This document shows, piece after piece, positions 7,767 through 15,665 of a DNA stretch of 64,000 bases. The position numbers and the translations under genes are program-made. Each line of letters opens with the position of its first letter. Position 1 is the stretch's first letter. This stretch comes from Humidesulfovibrio sp. GTDB taxonomy: Bacteria; Desulfobacterota; Desulfovibrionia; Desulfovibrionales; Desulfovibrionaceae. Location: assembly GCF_030689645.1 (NCBI RefSeq), contig NZ_JAUYFU010000100.1, positions 1 through 64,000 of the forward strand, written 5' to 3'. Under the pieces are notes generated by a model. The model saw nothing but the letters and a program-made list of their open reading frames with translations, was not told the DNA's origin and made no database searches.

Positions 7767-8063
7767 CTACTTCCGGCCCATGAGCCAGCCGAGCATGAGC
7801 CCGATGACGAAGGAGCCGCCGATGGCGTAGTAGGGCTTGTCCCGGATGATCTTATCTGCGTCCTGCATGCGGTTCTTGAGGTGGCCTTCCAGCTCGCCGC
7901 ACTTGACCTTGGCGACGGCTAGGCGCTCTTCCAGCACCACGCGGGCCGCGCGTGTGCGGTCGTCGATTTCGCCGGCAGTGGCCTCGATGAGCTTCTGGGC
8001 GTGGTTGATGACCTCGCGCAGTTCCTGGGCCATTTCTTCGCTGTGGGCGCTGTCCTTGAACAT
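7767..8063 (-). CDS. ElaB/YqjD/DUF883 family membrane-anchored protein
   Basis: A 98-residue protein with a long charged helix (about residues 8-70) and a C-terminal membrane anchor ending in FVIGLMLGWLMGRK. This is the architecture of ElaB/YqjD, tail-anchored inner-membrane proteins reported to bind ribosomes and tie them to the membrane in stationary phase. The ATG at 8063 is preferred because the upstream extension contains no typical sequence and would overlap the promoter at 8115-8144. First gene of the yqjD/E/K-like operon. Confidence 0.8.
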   Translation of the reverse strand: MFKDSAHSEEMAQELREVINHAQKLIEATAGEIDDRTRAARVVLEERLAVAKVKCGELEGHLKNRMQDADKIIRDKPYYAIGGSFVIGLMLGWLMGRK

Positions 8064-8114
8064 GTTGGCCTCCTTGAGGGCGATGGACGAGTGTGCTGTG
8101 TGTAAGGCTGCACT

Positions 8115-8144
8115 ATATTCGCCTGGACGGGGCGATTCTGTCAA
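8115..8144 (-). promoter_or_regulatory. Candidate sigma-70 promoter for the yqjD-like operon
   Basis: On the minus strand TTGACA (8144-8139) is a perfect -35 box and lies 18 bases before GAATAT (8120-8115); TATAGT overlaps just downstream. The start codon of the DUF883 gene is about 50 bases further on. Confidence 0.55.
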
Positions 8145-8185
8145 GGGTTTGGGTTAACTTTTGCGGGGGGTTGCCCTGTTTTCAT

Positions 8186-8914
8186 CTAGCCTATGCCCGG
8201 CTCCGTGGTCCAAGAGTAGATGGGCGTGAGGGGCTGGTAGTCCACCAGGTCAACGCGCATGGCGCAGATGGCCCCGAACATCGGCGGCAACACCAGGTTG
8301 TTCAGGGCCTTCCAGGGCTGCGTGCTGTTCCAGGTGCAGGGCGGGCCGGGCAGCGCGGAGCGCGTGCGCGCTGGCGTCTTGCCCGTGTGGACAAGGGCCA
8401 GGGCGCGCATTTCCGGCCAGGTGAACCACCGCGCCTGCGTCAGTGCGTGGCCCCGGTTCCAGGGCCAGGGACAGCCTCGCGCCAGCCAGTAGGCCGAATG
8501 GCGGTTCAAAAAGCCGATGACCAGGCCCTTGGCGGCCACGCGCGCCGCCTCGGCCAGCACCTGGCCGGGGTCCTGGCAGAACTCCAGCACGGTCCAAAGC
8601 ACGCAGAAGTCGTATTCGTTGTCCGCAAAGGGCAGGGCCGAGCCGTCGCCGATATAGAGTTCGGCAGAAGGTCCCAGGCGGCGACGGGCGGCGGCGATCA
8701 TTTCCGGGGACTTGTCCAGTCCGGCCACCGAGAAGCCGTCGTCGAACAGTATTTGCTGGAGCAGGCCGGTGCCGCAGCCGATTTCGAGCACGCGCTGGTT
8801 TCTGCGCGGCCATTCGGCCACCACGCGGTCGAGCAGTCGCCGTTCGGCCCCAAGGGCGAAGCGTCCCTCGGGCGAGGAGAACCACTGATCGTAGCGCGTA
8901 GCGTCCCAGTCCAT
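8186..8914 (-). CDS. SAM-dependent methyltransferase (type 11)
   Basis: A 242-residue class I methyltransferase. Motif I is VLEIGCGTGLLQQ near residue 42, motif II ends with AGLDKSPEM, and YDFCVLWTVLEFCQDP fits motifs III and IV, so S-adenosylmethionine binding is well supported. The substrate is unknown. The C-terminal third (from about residue 165) is proline- and tryptophan-rich and has no recognisable motif. It stands alone on the minus strand between the peroxiredoxin gene (91 bases upstream) and the yqj-like operon. Confidence 0.8.
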   Translation of the reverse strand: MDWDATRYDQWFSSPEGRFALGAERRLLDRVVAEWPRRNQRVLEIGCGTGLLQQILFDDGFSVAGLDKSPEMIAAARRRLGPSAELYIGDGSALPFADNEYDFCVLWTVLEFCQDPGQVLAEAARVAAKGLVIGFLNRHSAYWLARGCPWPWNRGHALTQARWFTWPEMRALALVHTGKTPARTRSALPGPPCTWNSTQPWKALNNLVLPPMFGAICAMRVDLVDYQPLTPIYSWTTEPGIG

Positions 8915-9004
8915 GCGCGGCCTGCCTGCGGGTCCCGAGGGGGGGAGGGGGAGCCCCCGGACCTCGGGTGGGATCCAGGGGCTGTCTTCTTCGAGCGTTA
9001 CGGG

Positions 9005-9652
9005 CTATTCGGCGTTCAGGGCCTCGTAGACCTTGCCCACCATCTTCTCGGATGGCGTCAGGGTTTTGGCCCCGGGGGTCCACTTGGCCGGGCAGGCCTC
9101 GTTGGGGTTCTTGATAAGATGGACGTTGGCCTCCATCTTGCGCACCAGTTCGTCGGCGTTGCGGCCCACGTTGTAGAAGTTCACCTCGCTGGACACCAGC
9201 ACGCCCTGGGGGTTGATGATGAAGGTGCCGCGCAGGGCCAGGCCGGACTCCGCGTCCCAGACGTCGAAGAGGCGCGACACGCCTCCGTTGGGGTCGGCGG
9301 CCATGAGGAACTTCACGTCCTTGAGCAGGCGCTCGCTGGTCTGCCAGGCCAGGTGGGCGAACTTGGTGTCGGTGGAGACGCTGACCACCTCGGCGCCGAG
9401 CTTCTTGAGCTTGGCGTGCTGGGAGGCCAGGTCGGCCAGCTCCGTGGGGCACACGAAGGTGAAGTCCGCCGGGTAGAAGACCAGCACCAGCCACTTCTTT
9501 TTCTTCTGGATCTTTTCGGAATCAACCACGGTGAAACCGCATTCAGTGGGATCGTAGGCTTCCAGGGTGAAGTTGCGGATCTTCTGGCCGACCTTGGCGC
9601 ACTCCATGTAATCGTATTCTTCCTGCTCGTGCTCGTGATCGCAGCATTCCAT
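9005..9652 (-). CDS. 2-Cys peroxiredoxin (AhpC/TSA family)
   Basis: A 215-residue peroxiredoxin that reduces hydrogen peroxide and organic peroxides in the cytoplasm. The peroxidatic Cys is Cys68 in FTFVCPTE; the resolving Cys is in NPNEACPAKW near the C terminus. The ATG at 9652 gives an N-terminal tail MECCDHEHEQEEYDYMEC that is rich in Cys, His and acidic residues and looks metal-binding; a second ATG at 9607 would remove it. No reductase gene (ahpF or thioredoxin type) is adjacent, so the electron donor is not evident from the window. A strong promoter match lies 76 bases upstream. Confidence 0.92.
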   Translation of the reverse strand: MECCDHEHEQEEYDYMECAKVGQKIRNFTLEAYDPTECGFTVVDSEKIQKKKKWLVLVFYPADFTFVCPTELADLASQHAKLKKLGAEVVSVSTDTKFAHLAWQTSERLLKDVKFLMAADPNGGVSRLFDVWDAESGLALRGTFIINPQGVLVSSEVNFYNVGRNADELVRKMEANVHLIKNPNEACPAKWTPGAKTLTPSEKMVGKVYEALNAE

Positions 9653-9727
9653 GAGCGTCTCTCCATTGTTTTCGGTGAAGGTGCCAGGACGCCCGGCGTG
9701 CGGGCGCGACTCTTCCGGTTCTAAGGC

Positions 9728-9756
9728 ACAATAGGATTTCATCCTCAGGGAGTCAA
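9728..9756 (-). promoter_or_regulatory. Sigma-70 promoter for the peroxiredoxin gene
   Basis: On the minus strand TTGACT (9756-9751) and TATTGT (9733-9728) are separated by exactly 17 bases. Both boxes match five or four of six consensus bases, and the spacing is optimal. The start codon at 9652 is about 70 bases downstream. Confidence 0.6.
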
Positions 9757-9857
9757 GGTTCGCCCCCTTCCCACGCGGCGCTTCGTGCTATATCTATACG
9801 CCCACGAACGTGGCGAATATCACGCGCCAGACAGACACAACAAAACAAAGAGGCCAC

Positions 9858-12800
9858 ATGACTCAGCTCACCCACGGCTTTCTGCTCGAGCGCGAACAGG
9901 AGATTTCCGAACTCGCAGCTACGGCGCGCATTTACCGCCACCAGAAAACCGGTGGCCGCCTGCTTTCGCTCATCAGCCCGGACGAGAACAAAGTCTTTGG
10001 CGTAGCCTTCCGCACCCCCCCGGCCGATTCCACCGGCCTTCCGCACATCCTGGAGCACAGCGTGCTCTGCGGGTCGCGCAAGTATCCGGTGAAGGAGCCC
10101 TTCGTGGAGCTCATCAAGGGATCGCTGAACACCTTCTTGAACGCCCTCACCTTCCCTGACAAGACTTGCTACCCCGTGGCCAGCGCCAATCTGCAGGACT
10201 TCTACAACCTTGTTGATGTCTACCTGGACGCCGTGTTTTTTCCCCGCCTCACGGAGAACACGCTGAAGCAGGAGGGCTGGCACTACGACGTGGAGAATCC
10301 GGCGGACCCGCTGGCCTTCAAGGGCGTGGTATTTAATGAGATGAAAGGCGCGTATTCCTCGCCCGACAGCCTGCTGGCCGAATACTCCCAGCGCGCGCTT
10401 TTCCCGGACACCTGCTACGGGCTGGACTCCGGCGGCGACCCGGAGCGCATCCCGGACCTGACGTTCCCGCAGTTCATGGATTTCCATAAGCGCCTGTACC
10501 ATCCGTCCAACGCTTATGCTTTCTTCTCCGGCGACGATGACCCGGAAAAACGCCTGGCCATGCTGGACGAGTATTTCTCCCAGTTTGACGCTCCGGCTCC
10601 GGGCGAACCGGCTTCGGAAGTAGCCTTGCAGCCTGCCTTTGCAGCGCCTCGGCGTTCCGTGCACTTCTATGCTGCCGACGCCGCGCTGGATGAGGCGGAC
10701 GAGGATGAGGACGGCGAAGGCCCCAGTGCGGAGATAGGCGCGGCGCGGGCCATGTGCACCGTGAATTTTGGCCTGCCCGAAGCGCAGAGCCCGGACCTGG
10801 GCCTGGCCCTTGAGGTGCTGGAGCACGTGCTCATAGGTCTGCCGTCGTCGCCCCTGCGCAAGGCCCTGGTGGACTCCGGCCTGGGCGAGGACTTGACCGG
10901 CGGGGGCCTGGAGACCGACCTGCGCCAGATGGCCTTTTCCGTAGGACTCAAGGGGCTCGTCGTCGGTGAGGGTGCCGACGCGGAGGCTGTGGCCGACAAG
11001 GTCGAGGCGCTGATTCTGGACACCCTGCGCCAGTTGGCCCAGCCGTCTGGAGCCAATGGCCTGCACCCGGACGACATCCGCGCGGGCCTGAACAGCGTGG
11101 AGTTTGACCTGCGCGAGAACAACACAGGCAGCTATCCGCGCGGCCTGGTGCTCTTTTTCGAGGCCCTGTCCACCTGGCTGTACGAGGGCGACCCCCTGGC
11201 GCTTCTGCCCTTCGAGGGGCCGCTGGCCCGGCTCAAGGCCCGGCTCGCCGCTGGCGAAAAGGTCTTTGAGAATCTTATTCAGGCGCACTTCCTGGAAAAT
11301 CCCCACCGTGCCTTAGTGATACTGAAGCCCGACCCCAGCCTGGGCGCCAAGCGCGAGGCTGCGGAAGTCGACCGTCTGGCCGCGGTGAAGGCTGGGCTTT
11401 CGGCCTCTGAACTGGAGCGCCTGAGCCAGGAGACGCACGAACTGCGCGCCTTGCAGGAGGCTCCGGACTCCCTGGAGGATCTGGCCAAGATTCCGCGCCT
11501 GACCTTAGCCGACTTGCCGCGCGAAAACGCTAAAATACCCCATGAACGCGTGGAGCTGCCCGGCGTGGGGGCGGCCGCCTATGTGCACGACCTGCCCACC
11601 AGCGGCGTGGTGTACCTGGACCTGTCCTTTGACCTCTCCGCCGTGCCCGATTCCCTTGTGCCCCTCGTGCCCATCCTGGGCCGGGCGCTTTTGGAAATGG
11701 GCACCAAGCGCACCAGCTTCGTGGACCTCTCCCGGGCCATCGCCATGACCACGGGCGGACTGTGGGCCCAGACCTTCGTGTCCTCCCTTCGCGGGCAGGG
11801 CCCGGAAGCTGCGTGTCAGCGCCTGTTCCTGCGGGGCAAGGCCACGGCAGAGAACCTGCCCTCGCTGCTTGGCCTTATGGGCGAGGTGCTGCTGGAGGCC
11901 GACTTCAGCGATTCCGAGCGCCTGGGCAAGATAGTCATGGAGTCCAAGGCGCGGCGCGAGCAGCGGCTTATCCCCTCGGGCCACACCCTGGCCGTGACGC
12001 GCCTCAAGGCTCGCACCGGCGTGGCCCAGGCCATGAGCGAGGCCATGAGCGGGCTGTCCGGCCTGACCTCCATCCGCGAGCTTGCCGGGCGTATGGAGAC
12101 CGCGCCAGACTCCGTGTCCCGTGACCTGCACCAGTTGCTGTCCCTGCTGCTTTCCCGCCGGGGGCTCCTGGTGAACCTGACCACTGACGGCAAGACCATC
12201 GGCTCGGTTTTGCCGGGCATCGGCGCCCTGGCCTCCAGCCTGCCCGACTTGAGCCTGGCCCCGGCTTTGCGCGCCATTCCCGTGCTGCCGGAGCGCGAGG
12301 GGCTGTGTCTGCCCGCTCAGGTGAACTACGTGGCTGCCGGCGGCAATGCCCGCGCCCTGGGCCAGGAGCCGGGGGCCGCCGGGTCCGTGGTGGCCAAGTT
12401 CCTGCGCGCAGGCTACCTGTGGGATCGAGTGCGCGTGCAGGGCGGGGCTTACGGAGCCTCCTGCGCCTACAGCAGGCTTTCCGGCAACCTCAGTTTCGCA
12501 TCCTATCGCGACCCCAATGTGAGCCGAACGCTTGACGCCTATGCCGGTGTTGGTCCATACCTCTCCGGACTTTCTCTAGACTCTTCGGAGTTGGAGAAGA
12601 GCATCATCGGCAGCATTGGCGACATGGACCACTACATGCTGCCTGACGCCAAGGGTTTTACCGCCCTGGCGCGCGAGTTGACAGGCGAGGACGATGAGTA
12701 TCGTCAGGCCTCGCGCGAGGCCGTGCTTTCCACAAGCCGCAAGGACTTTGTGGCCTTTGGCGAGGCGGTTGCGGCGGTGATGAAGAGCGGGCCGGTGGTT

Positions 12801-12866
12801 ATCGCCGGCGGTCGCGAAGCGCTGGAGAAGTCCGGCCTGGGCCTGACCCTGACAAAGGTGCTGTAA
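9858..12866 (+). CDS. M16 family zinc peptidase, PreP/presequence-protease type
   Basis: A 1002-residue oligopeptidase of about the length of mitochondrial/plastid PreP and its bacterial homologues. The inverted zinc motif HxxEH is HILEH (His63, Glu66, His67), with the downstream FNEMKGAYSSPDSLLAEYSQ that carries the distal Glu ligand. It has the usual two M16 halves, the second half being inactive. There is no signal peptide, so it probably acts in the cytoplasm on short peptides. The ATG at 9858 (MTQLTHGF) is chosen over the in-frame start at 9810, which adds 16 polar residues. One acidic insertion, DEADEDEDGEG, lies near residue 280. A terminator-like hairpin follows at 12878-12907. Confidence 0.92.
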   Translation: MTQLTHGFLLEREQEISELAATARIYRHQKTGGRLLSLISPDENKVFGVAFRTPPADSTGLPHILEHSVLCGSRKYPVKEPFVELIKGSLNTFLNALTFPDKTCYPVASANLQDFYNLVDVYLDAVFFPRLTENTLKQEGWHYDVENPADPLAFKGVVFNEMKGAYSSPDSLLAEYSQRALFPDTCYGLDSGGDPERIPDLTFPQFMDFHKRLYHPSNAYAFFSGDDDPEKRLAMLDEYFSQFDAPAPGEPASEVALQPAFAAPRRSVHFYAADAALDEADEDEDGEGPSAEIGAARAMCTVNFGLPEAQSPDLGLALEVLEHVLIGLPSSPLRKALVDSGLGEDLTGGGLETDLRQMAFSVGLKGLVVGEGADAEAVADKVEALILDTLRQLAQPSGANGLHPDDIRAGLNSVEFDLRENNTGSYPRGLVLFFEALSTWLYEGDPLALLPFEGPLARLKARLAAGEKVFENLIQAHFLENPHRALVILKPDPSLGAKREAAEVDRLAAVKAGLSASELERLSQETHELRALQEAPDSLEDLAKIPRLTLADLPRENAKIPHERVELPGVGAAAYVHDLPTSGVVYLDLSFDLSAVPDSLVPLVPILGRALLEMGTKRTSFVDLSRAIAMTTGGLWAQTFVSSLRGQGPEAACQRLFLRGKATAENLPSLLGLMGEVLLEADFSDSERLGKIVMESKARREQRLIPSGHTLAVTRLKARTGVAQAMSEAMSGLSGLTSIRELAGRMETAPDSVSRDLHQLLSLLLSRRGLLVNLTTDGKTIGSVLPGIGALASSLPDLSLAPALRAIPVLPEREGLCLPAQVNYVAAGGNARALGQEPGAAGSVVAKFLRAGYLWDRVRVQGGAYGASCAYSRLSGNLSFASYRDPNVSRTLDAYAGVGPYLSGLSLDSSELEKSIIGSIGDMDHYMLPDAKGFTALARELTGEDDEYRQASREAVLSTSRKDFVAFGEAVAAVMKSGPVVIAGGREALEKSGLGLTLTKVL

Positions 12867-12877
12867 CGAGATCAGAC

Positions 12878-12907
12878 GCGGGGGCGTCAGGCCTATGACG
12901 CTCCCGC
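12878..12907 (+). terminator. Hairpin downstream of the M16 peptidase gene
   Basis: Arms GCGGGGGCGTCA (12878-12889) and TGACGCTCCCGC (12896-12907) pair over 12 bases with one mismatch-type wobble. Only a short TT follows, so it is a plausible but not textbook rho-independent terminator. Confidence 0.5.
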
Positions 12908-13001
12908 TTGCACAGAACCCCTGACCCAAATCCTGCGATCCGCTGGGGCCTCTCTCCCTATAAAGGAGAGGGCTTGGCCTTGATCTTGCAAATACGACGG
13001 C

Positions 13002-14072
13002 ATGGCAATACGTACCCACACCCCGACCACCACCGCACGGCTCCTGCGCCCGGCCATCCTGGCCGCGCTGGGGCTTTGGCTGTTCTGCGCCGGAGGGTGC
13101 GCCATGCTGCCCTTCGCCGTAACCACCACGGCCTCTCTGGCCATGCCGCAGAACGCCTCCCTGGCCATGAGCGGCGTCAAGGGCGCGTACAATACCGCCT
13201 ATCTCGCCAGCGACGAGCGCGATATGAATACCATTGTTCGCGACAACATGTTGACCTTGAAGGCGAAAAGCGCGCTGATCACCGCCAAGGACTCTGGCGA
13301 TGTGCAGGTGCTGGCCCTGAACGGCGACATCTTTGTGGTTGGCACCGTCAGCTCCCTGGCCGGGCGTGACGGGATCATCCGCGCCATGCAGCAAGTGCAG
13401 GGAGCCGGGGCCGTCAAAGGTCACCTGCGCTTGCGCGATCCAGAACTCACTCCGGTCGCCGTTTCCGATGACAGCCTTGAGAACCGGGCCCGCATGGCCC
13501 TTTCGCGCCATCTGCTGCATAAGAACAACGGAGTTGAGGTGCAGGCCGTGGAAGGGGAGGTCTGCCTCATGGGCGTTGTAGGCACCCACGCCGAAGCCCT
13601 GGACCTCATCCAGTACGTGGAGTCGGTCACTGGCGCGCGCGTCCTGTCGCTCCTGGCCATCCGCAACGAATACGCCACCGGTCGCACTGAGACCAACCGG
13701 CTCTATCTTTTGGAGCCCAGCGACGTCATCGCTCCGCGTGGGCTCACCTTGGCCGACGAGACTCAGCATTTGCCCAGAACGCCTGTTGTTCTCACCAAAA
13801 CAGCGCACCCAACACCGGAGAAGCGCCTTGCCGAAAGCCACCCGGCTTCCGCACCTGCCCACAATAAGGCGCGTGCGTACATTCAGCAGAAGCTCATCAC
13901 CCTGGCCAAGCGCGAGCTTAACCTGAAGGCGCGCGCCGAGCTGCTCTCCACTGCCGCCCAGGTGGCGCAGGACCGGGATCTTTCCATTGCCGACCGATTG
14001 TCCGTTGCAGCGGCGCAGGCGACGCAGCAGCAGGCCAAAGTGAAAATTGAGGCGTTGCTGGCGTTGTATTAG
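13002..14072 (+). CDS. BON-domain lipoprotein
   Basis: A 356-residue exported lipoprotein. The signal peptide ends in a lipobox-like FCAGGC near residue 33. Two BON-type modules follow (about residues 75-145 and 148-215), seen as repeated GDIFVVGTVSS and GEVCLMGVVGTHAEA segments after short helices, similar to YraP/OsmY-family periplasmic proteins that protect outer-membrane integrity. The C-terminal 100 residues are Ala/Gln-rich and helical without a recognised domain. It is monocistronic and is followed by a strong terminator at 14132-14180. Confidence 0.82.
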   Translation: MAIRTHTPTTTARLLRPAILAALGLWLFCAGGCAMLPFAVTTTASLAMPQNASLAMSGVKGAYNTAYLASDERDMNTIVRDNMLTLKAKSALITAKDSGDVQVLALNGDIFVVGTVSSLAGRDGIIRAMQQVQGAGAVKGHLRLRDPELTPVAVSDDSLENRARMALSRHLLHKNNGVEVQAVEGEVCLMGVVGTHAEALDLIQYVESVTGARVLSLLAIRNEYATGRTETNRLYLLEPSDVIAPRGLTLADETQHLPRTPVVLTKTAHPTPEKRLAESHPASAPAHNKARAYIQQKLITLAKRELNLKARAELLSTAAQVAQDRDLSIADRLSVAAAQATQQQAKVKIEALLALY

Positions 14073-14131
14073 CGAGGGAACACGCTTCGCGGCCAAGGGG
14101 GCGTCAACTCCCTTGTGCGCCGGAGAGTATC

Positions 14132-14180
14132 GCCAGGGCCGGGGTTGAGCTTCACGCTTGACCCCGGCCCTGGCTATTTT
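14132..14180 (+). terminator. Rho-independent terminator after the BON lipoprotein gene
   Basis: A 14-base perfect stem, GCCAGGGCCGGGGT pairing with ACCCCGGCCCTGGC, with partial extension towards the loop, is followed by TATTTT on the plus strand. It lies 60 bases after the lipoprotein stop codon. It may also act against the convergent gene at 14265-14756. Confidence 0.8.
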
Positions 14181-14264
14181 AGCACCCCGCAGGGCAAGAT
14201 GCACGCACAGGGCCGCTCCATCATCTCTGGCCCTTCCTCTGCGCCGCCCGGCCCTTGGTGCGGA

Positions 14265-14756
14265 CTATTCCCAGAGAGCGCAGCCACCCTCTTTCTCCAG
14301 ATGCCCCTCATCCTCATCTGGTGCTTCAGGCTTCTCACCTGCAACGTCCTCGTTCTGTCCGGGCAGCTCAATGTCCAGGGCGAAGATCCTGTTCTGGGGT
14401 TGCGCCGTTTCTTTGCCCCCGCCGTAACGGTCGGGGTTGAGGGTTTTGAGCAGGAACATGAGCAGTTGGTCAGAGTGCTTCACCGTGCTGCCGCACTCGC
14501 GCCCCTGGTGGAACACGGGCACGGACACCCCAGACAAGGCCCGCCGCACTGCTTCTGTTTCCAACGCGGCCACGGCGCGCTTAATGGCGCCCTCTTCCGC
14601 CTCCTTGGCGGCGGGGCGTTTCGCTGCCGAAGAGCCCGCTGCAAGACGCTTCATTCTTGGGCATTTTTTCGGCAAATCTGGGGCATTGAAGGTGGCGGCG
14701 GCGGACCTTTTGGTTGAGTAAGCTTGAGCGAATTGGAAGGCCATTTTCTTGTTCAT
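14265..14756 (-). CDS. Orphan phage terminase small-subunit-like protein
   Basis: A 163-residue protein. Residues about 50-115 (AVRRALSGVSVPVFHQGREC then KHSDQLLMFLLKTLNPDRYG) match the end of the helical core of a phage small-terminase-like family, in which a variable hairpin precedes a conserved SDxLLxFLLKxxxPxRY motif. The N-terminal 45 residues are basic and Ala-rich, while the C-terminal 45 are acidic. No large terminase, portal or capsid gene is near, so this is either a phage remnant or a domesticated DNA-binding protein. The family call rests on motif memory only. Confidence 0.5.
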   Translation of the reverse strand: MNKKMAFQFAQAYSTKRSAAATFNAPDLPKKCPRMKRLAAGSSAAKRPAAKEAEEGAIKRAVAALETEAVRRALSGVSVPVFHQGRECGSTVKHSDQLLMFLLKTLNPDRYGGGKETAQPQNRIFALDIELPGQNEDVAGEKPEAPDEDEGHLEKEGGCALWE

Positions 14757-14951
14757 GCTGTCCTCCGGTGCAAGTGTGTCTCTATCTAGCTGATGCGTTT
14801 GGGTAATTGTCCCGATTTGTGGTCATAATAAACTGGTTTAGCAGGACATGTTTTTCTTGCAGTCTTGCTACGCAGTGGTAAAAGCTAGGGTGTGGGAAGG
14901 AACGGCCATCCCGCAAACCCGCAATTTTCTGCACCTCAAGGAGTTCTCGTT

Positions 14952-15146
14952 ATGAAGAAAGCCCTCATCGCCATGTCCCTGGTCCTCGCGTTCTCTGGCA
15001 TGTCTTTCGCCGCTGACGCTGCCGCCCCGGTTGAGAAGCCCGCCGCCGAATCCGCCGCCCCCGCCAAGAAGGAGAAGAAGGCTGCCAAGAAGGCCCCCAA
15101 GAAGGCCGCCAAGAAGGAAGCCGCCGCCGAGAAGAAGGCCGAGTAG
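14952..15146 (+). CDS. Small secreted Lys/Ala-rich protein
   Basis: A 64-residue precursor starting MKKALIAMSLVLAFSGMSFA, a clear Sec signal peptide with an AxA-type cleavage site (SFA before ADAAAP). The mature part of about 43 residues consists almost entirely of Ala, Lys, Glu and Pro, with repeated KKAPKKAAKK-type blocks like those of histone-H1-type tails. The ATG at 14952 is chosen over the in-frame start at 14892 because it begins the signal peptide directly. A rho-independent terminator follows at 15224, so the gene is monocistronic. Function is unknown; an exported polycation that binds envelope polyanions is speculation. Confidence 0.7.
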   Translation: MKKALIAMSLVLAFSGMSFAADAAAPVEKPAAESAAPAKKEKKAAKKAPKKAAKKEAAAEKKAE

Positions 15147-15223
15147 TTCTAGTCTCCCAGCGGACCATTGGCTGATGCTTCCTACCGGAAGCGCAATGTT
15201 GAGGTTTACTGATAGTTTTAGAA

Positions 15224-15255
15224 GGGCTCCGGGGATTCTCCAGAGCCCGTTTTCT
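15224..15255 (+). terminator. Rho-independent terminator after the Lys/Ala-rich gene
   Basis: Arms GGGCTCCGG (15224-15232) and CCAGAGCCC (15240-15248) pair with a single mismatch and are followed by GTTTTCT. Confidence 0.75.
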
Positions 15256-15472
15256 ATTGCGGGCAGTATAGCACAGGTATGACAGGGAGGATGAAATGCC
15301 CCCAAGAATGGATGGGGAAAGGGCGTTTTTACCCCGTTGACAGGGTCTGGGGGGGTGAACAGACGCTGGAATAGCCCTTTGGACTTAAAGTCGTTGCCAG
15401 AGGCAATGGGAAAGGGTAGGACTCAAAGCCAAGACGCTGGTTGCGATTCACCTCTTAAGCAAAGGAAGGCCC
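15256..15472 (+). other. Unassigned 217-base region before the 58-residue gene
   Basis: No protein-coding signal or known RNA motif could be assigned here. A TTGACA box is at 15337-15342 but no good -10 box lies 16-18 bases later. The 9-base word AGACGCTGG occurs twice (15361-15369 and 15432-15440). The sequence may be a long leader of the small gene that follows. Confidence 0.3.
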
Positions 15473-15649
15473 GTGGCAAAGCCGAATTATCAGTACGAAA
15501 AGCGCGCCAAGGAATTGGCGAAGAAGAAGAAGAAGGAAGAGAAGCTTCGCCGCAAGCAGGACAACGCTCAGCGCGGCGTGAGCGATACGGACGAAGCTCC
15601 GGTTGAGGGCGCCGTGGCCCCGGCCGCAGGCGAGACCCCCCAGCCTTAA
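15473..15649 (+). CDS. Conserved small lysine-rich protein (58 residues)
   Basis: A short gene starting at GTG 15473 after a good ribosome-binding site AAAGGAAGG. The product begins AKPNYQYEKRAKELAKKKKK, a pattern I recognise from a widespread family of small proteobacterial proteins of unknown function, all starting AKPNY.xEKRxxELAKKKKKEEK. The first 30 residues are strongly basic and helical; the tail is acidic and Pro/Ala-rich (GVSDTDEAPVEGAVAP). No signal peptide is present, so it is probably cytoplasmic and could bind nucleic acid. The overlapping open frame 15337-15606 is not the gene. Confidence 0.75.
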   Translation: MAKPNYQYEKRAKELAKKKKKEEKLRRKQDNAQRGVSDTDEAPVEGAVAPAAGETPQP

Positions 15650-15665
15650 AGGCGCGCCCGCCTGC

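Noticed and set aside
9753..11306. 517-codon minus-strand frame opposite the M16 peptidase
   Set aside because: The plus-strand frame carries the HxxEH motif and full family sequence; the antisense frame has none.
14115..14717. Plus-strand 200-codon frame over the terminator and the terminase-like gene
   Set aside because: It crosses a strong terminator hairpin and lies antisense to the better supported frame.
15256..15472. Possible riboswitch or small RNA before the 58-residue gene
   Set aside because: I compared it by eye with c-di-GMP, fluoride and guanidine motifs and saw no match; no clear promoter or stem was found.
15337..15606. 89-codon frame covering the small lysine-rich gene
   Set aside because: The overlapping GTG-started frame at 15473 has a good ribosome-binding site and a recognisable conserved sequence; this one does not.
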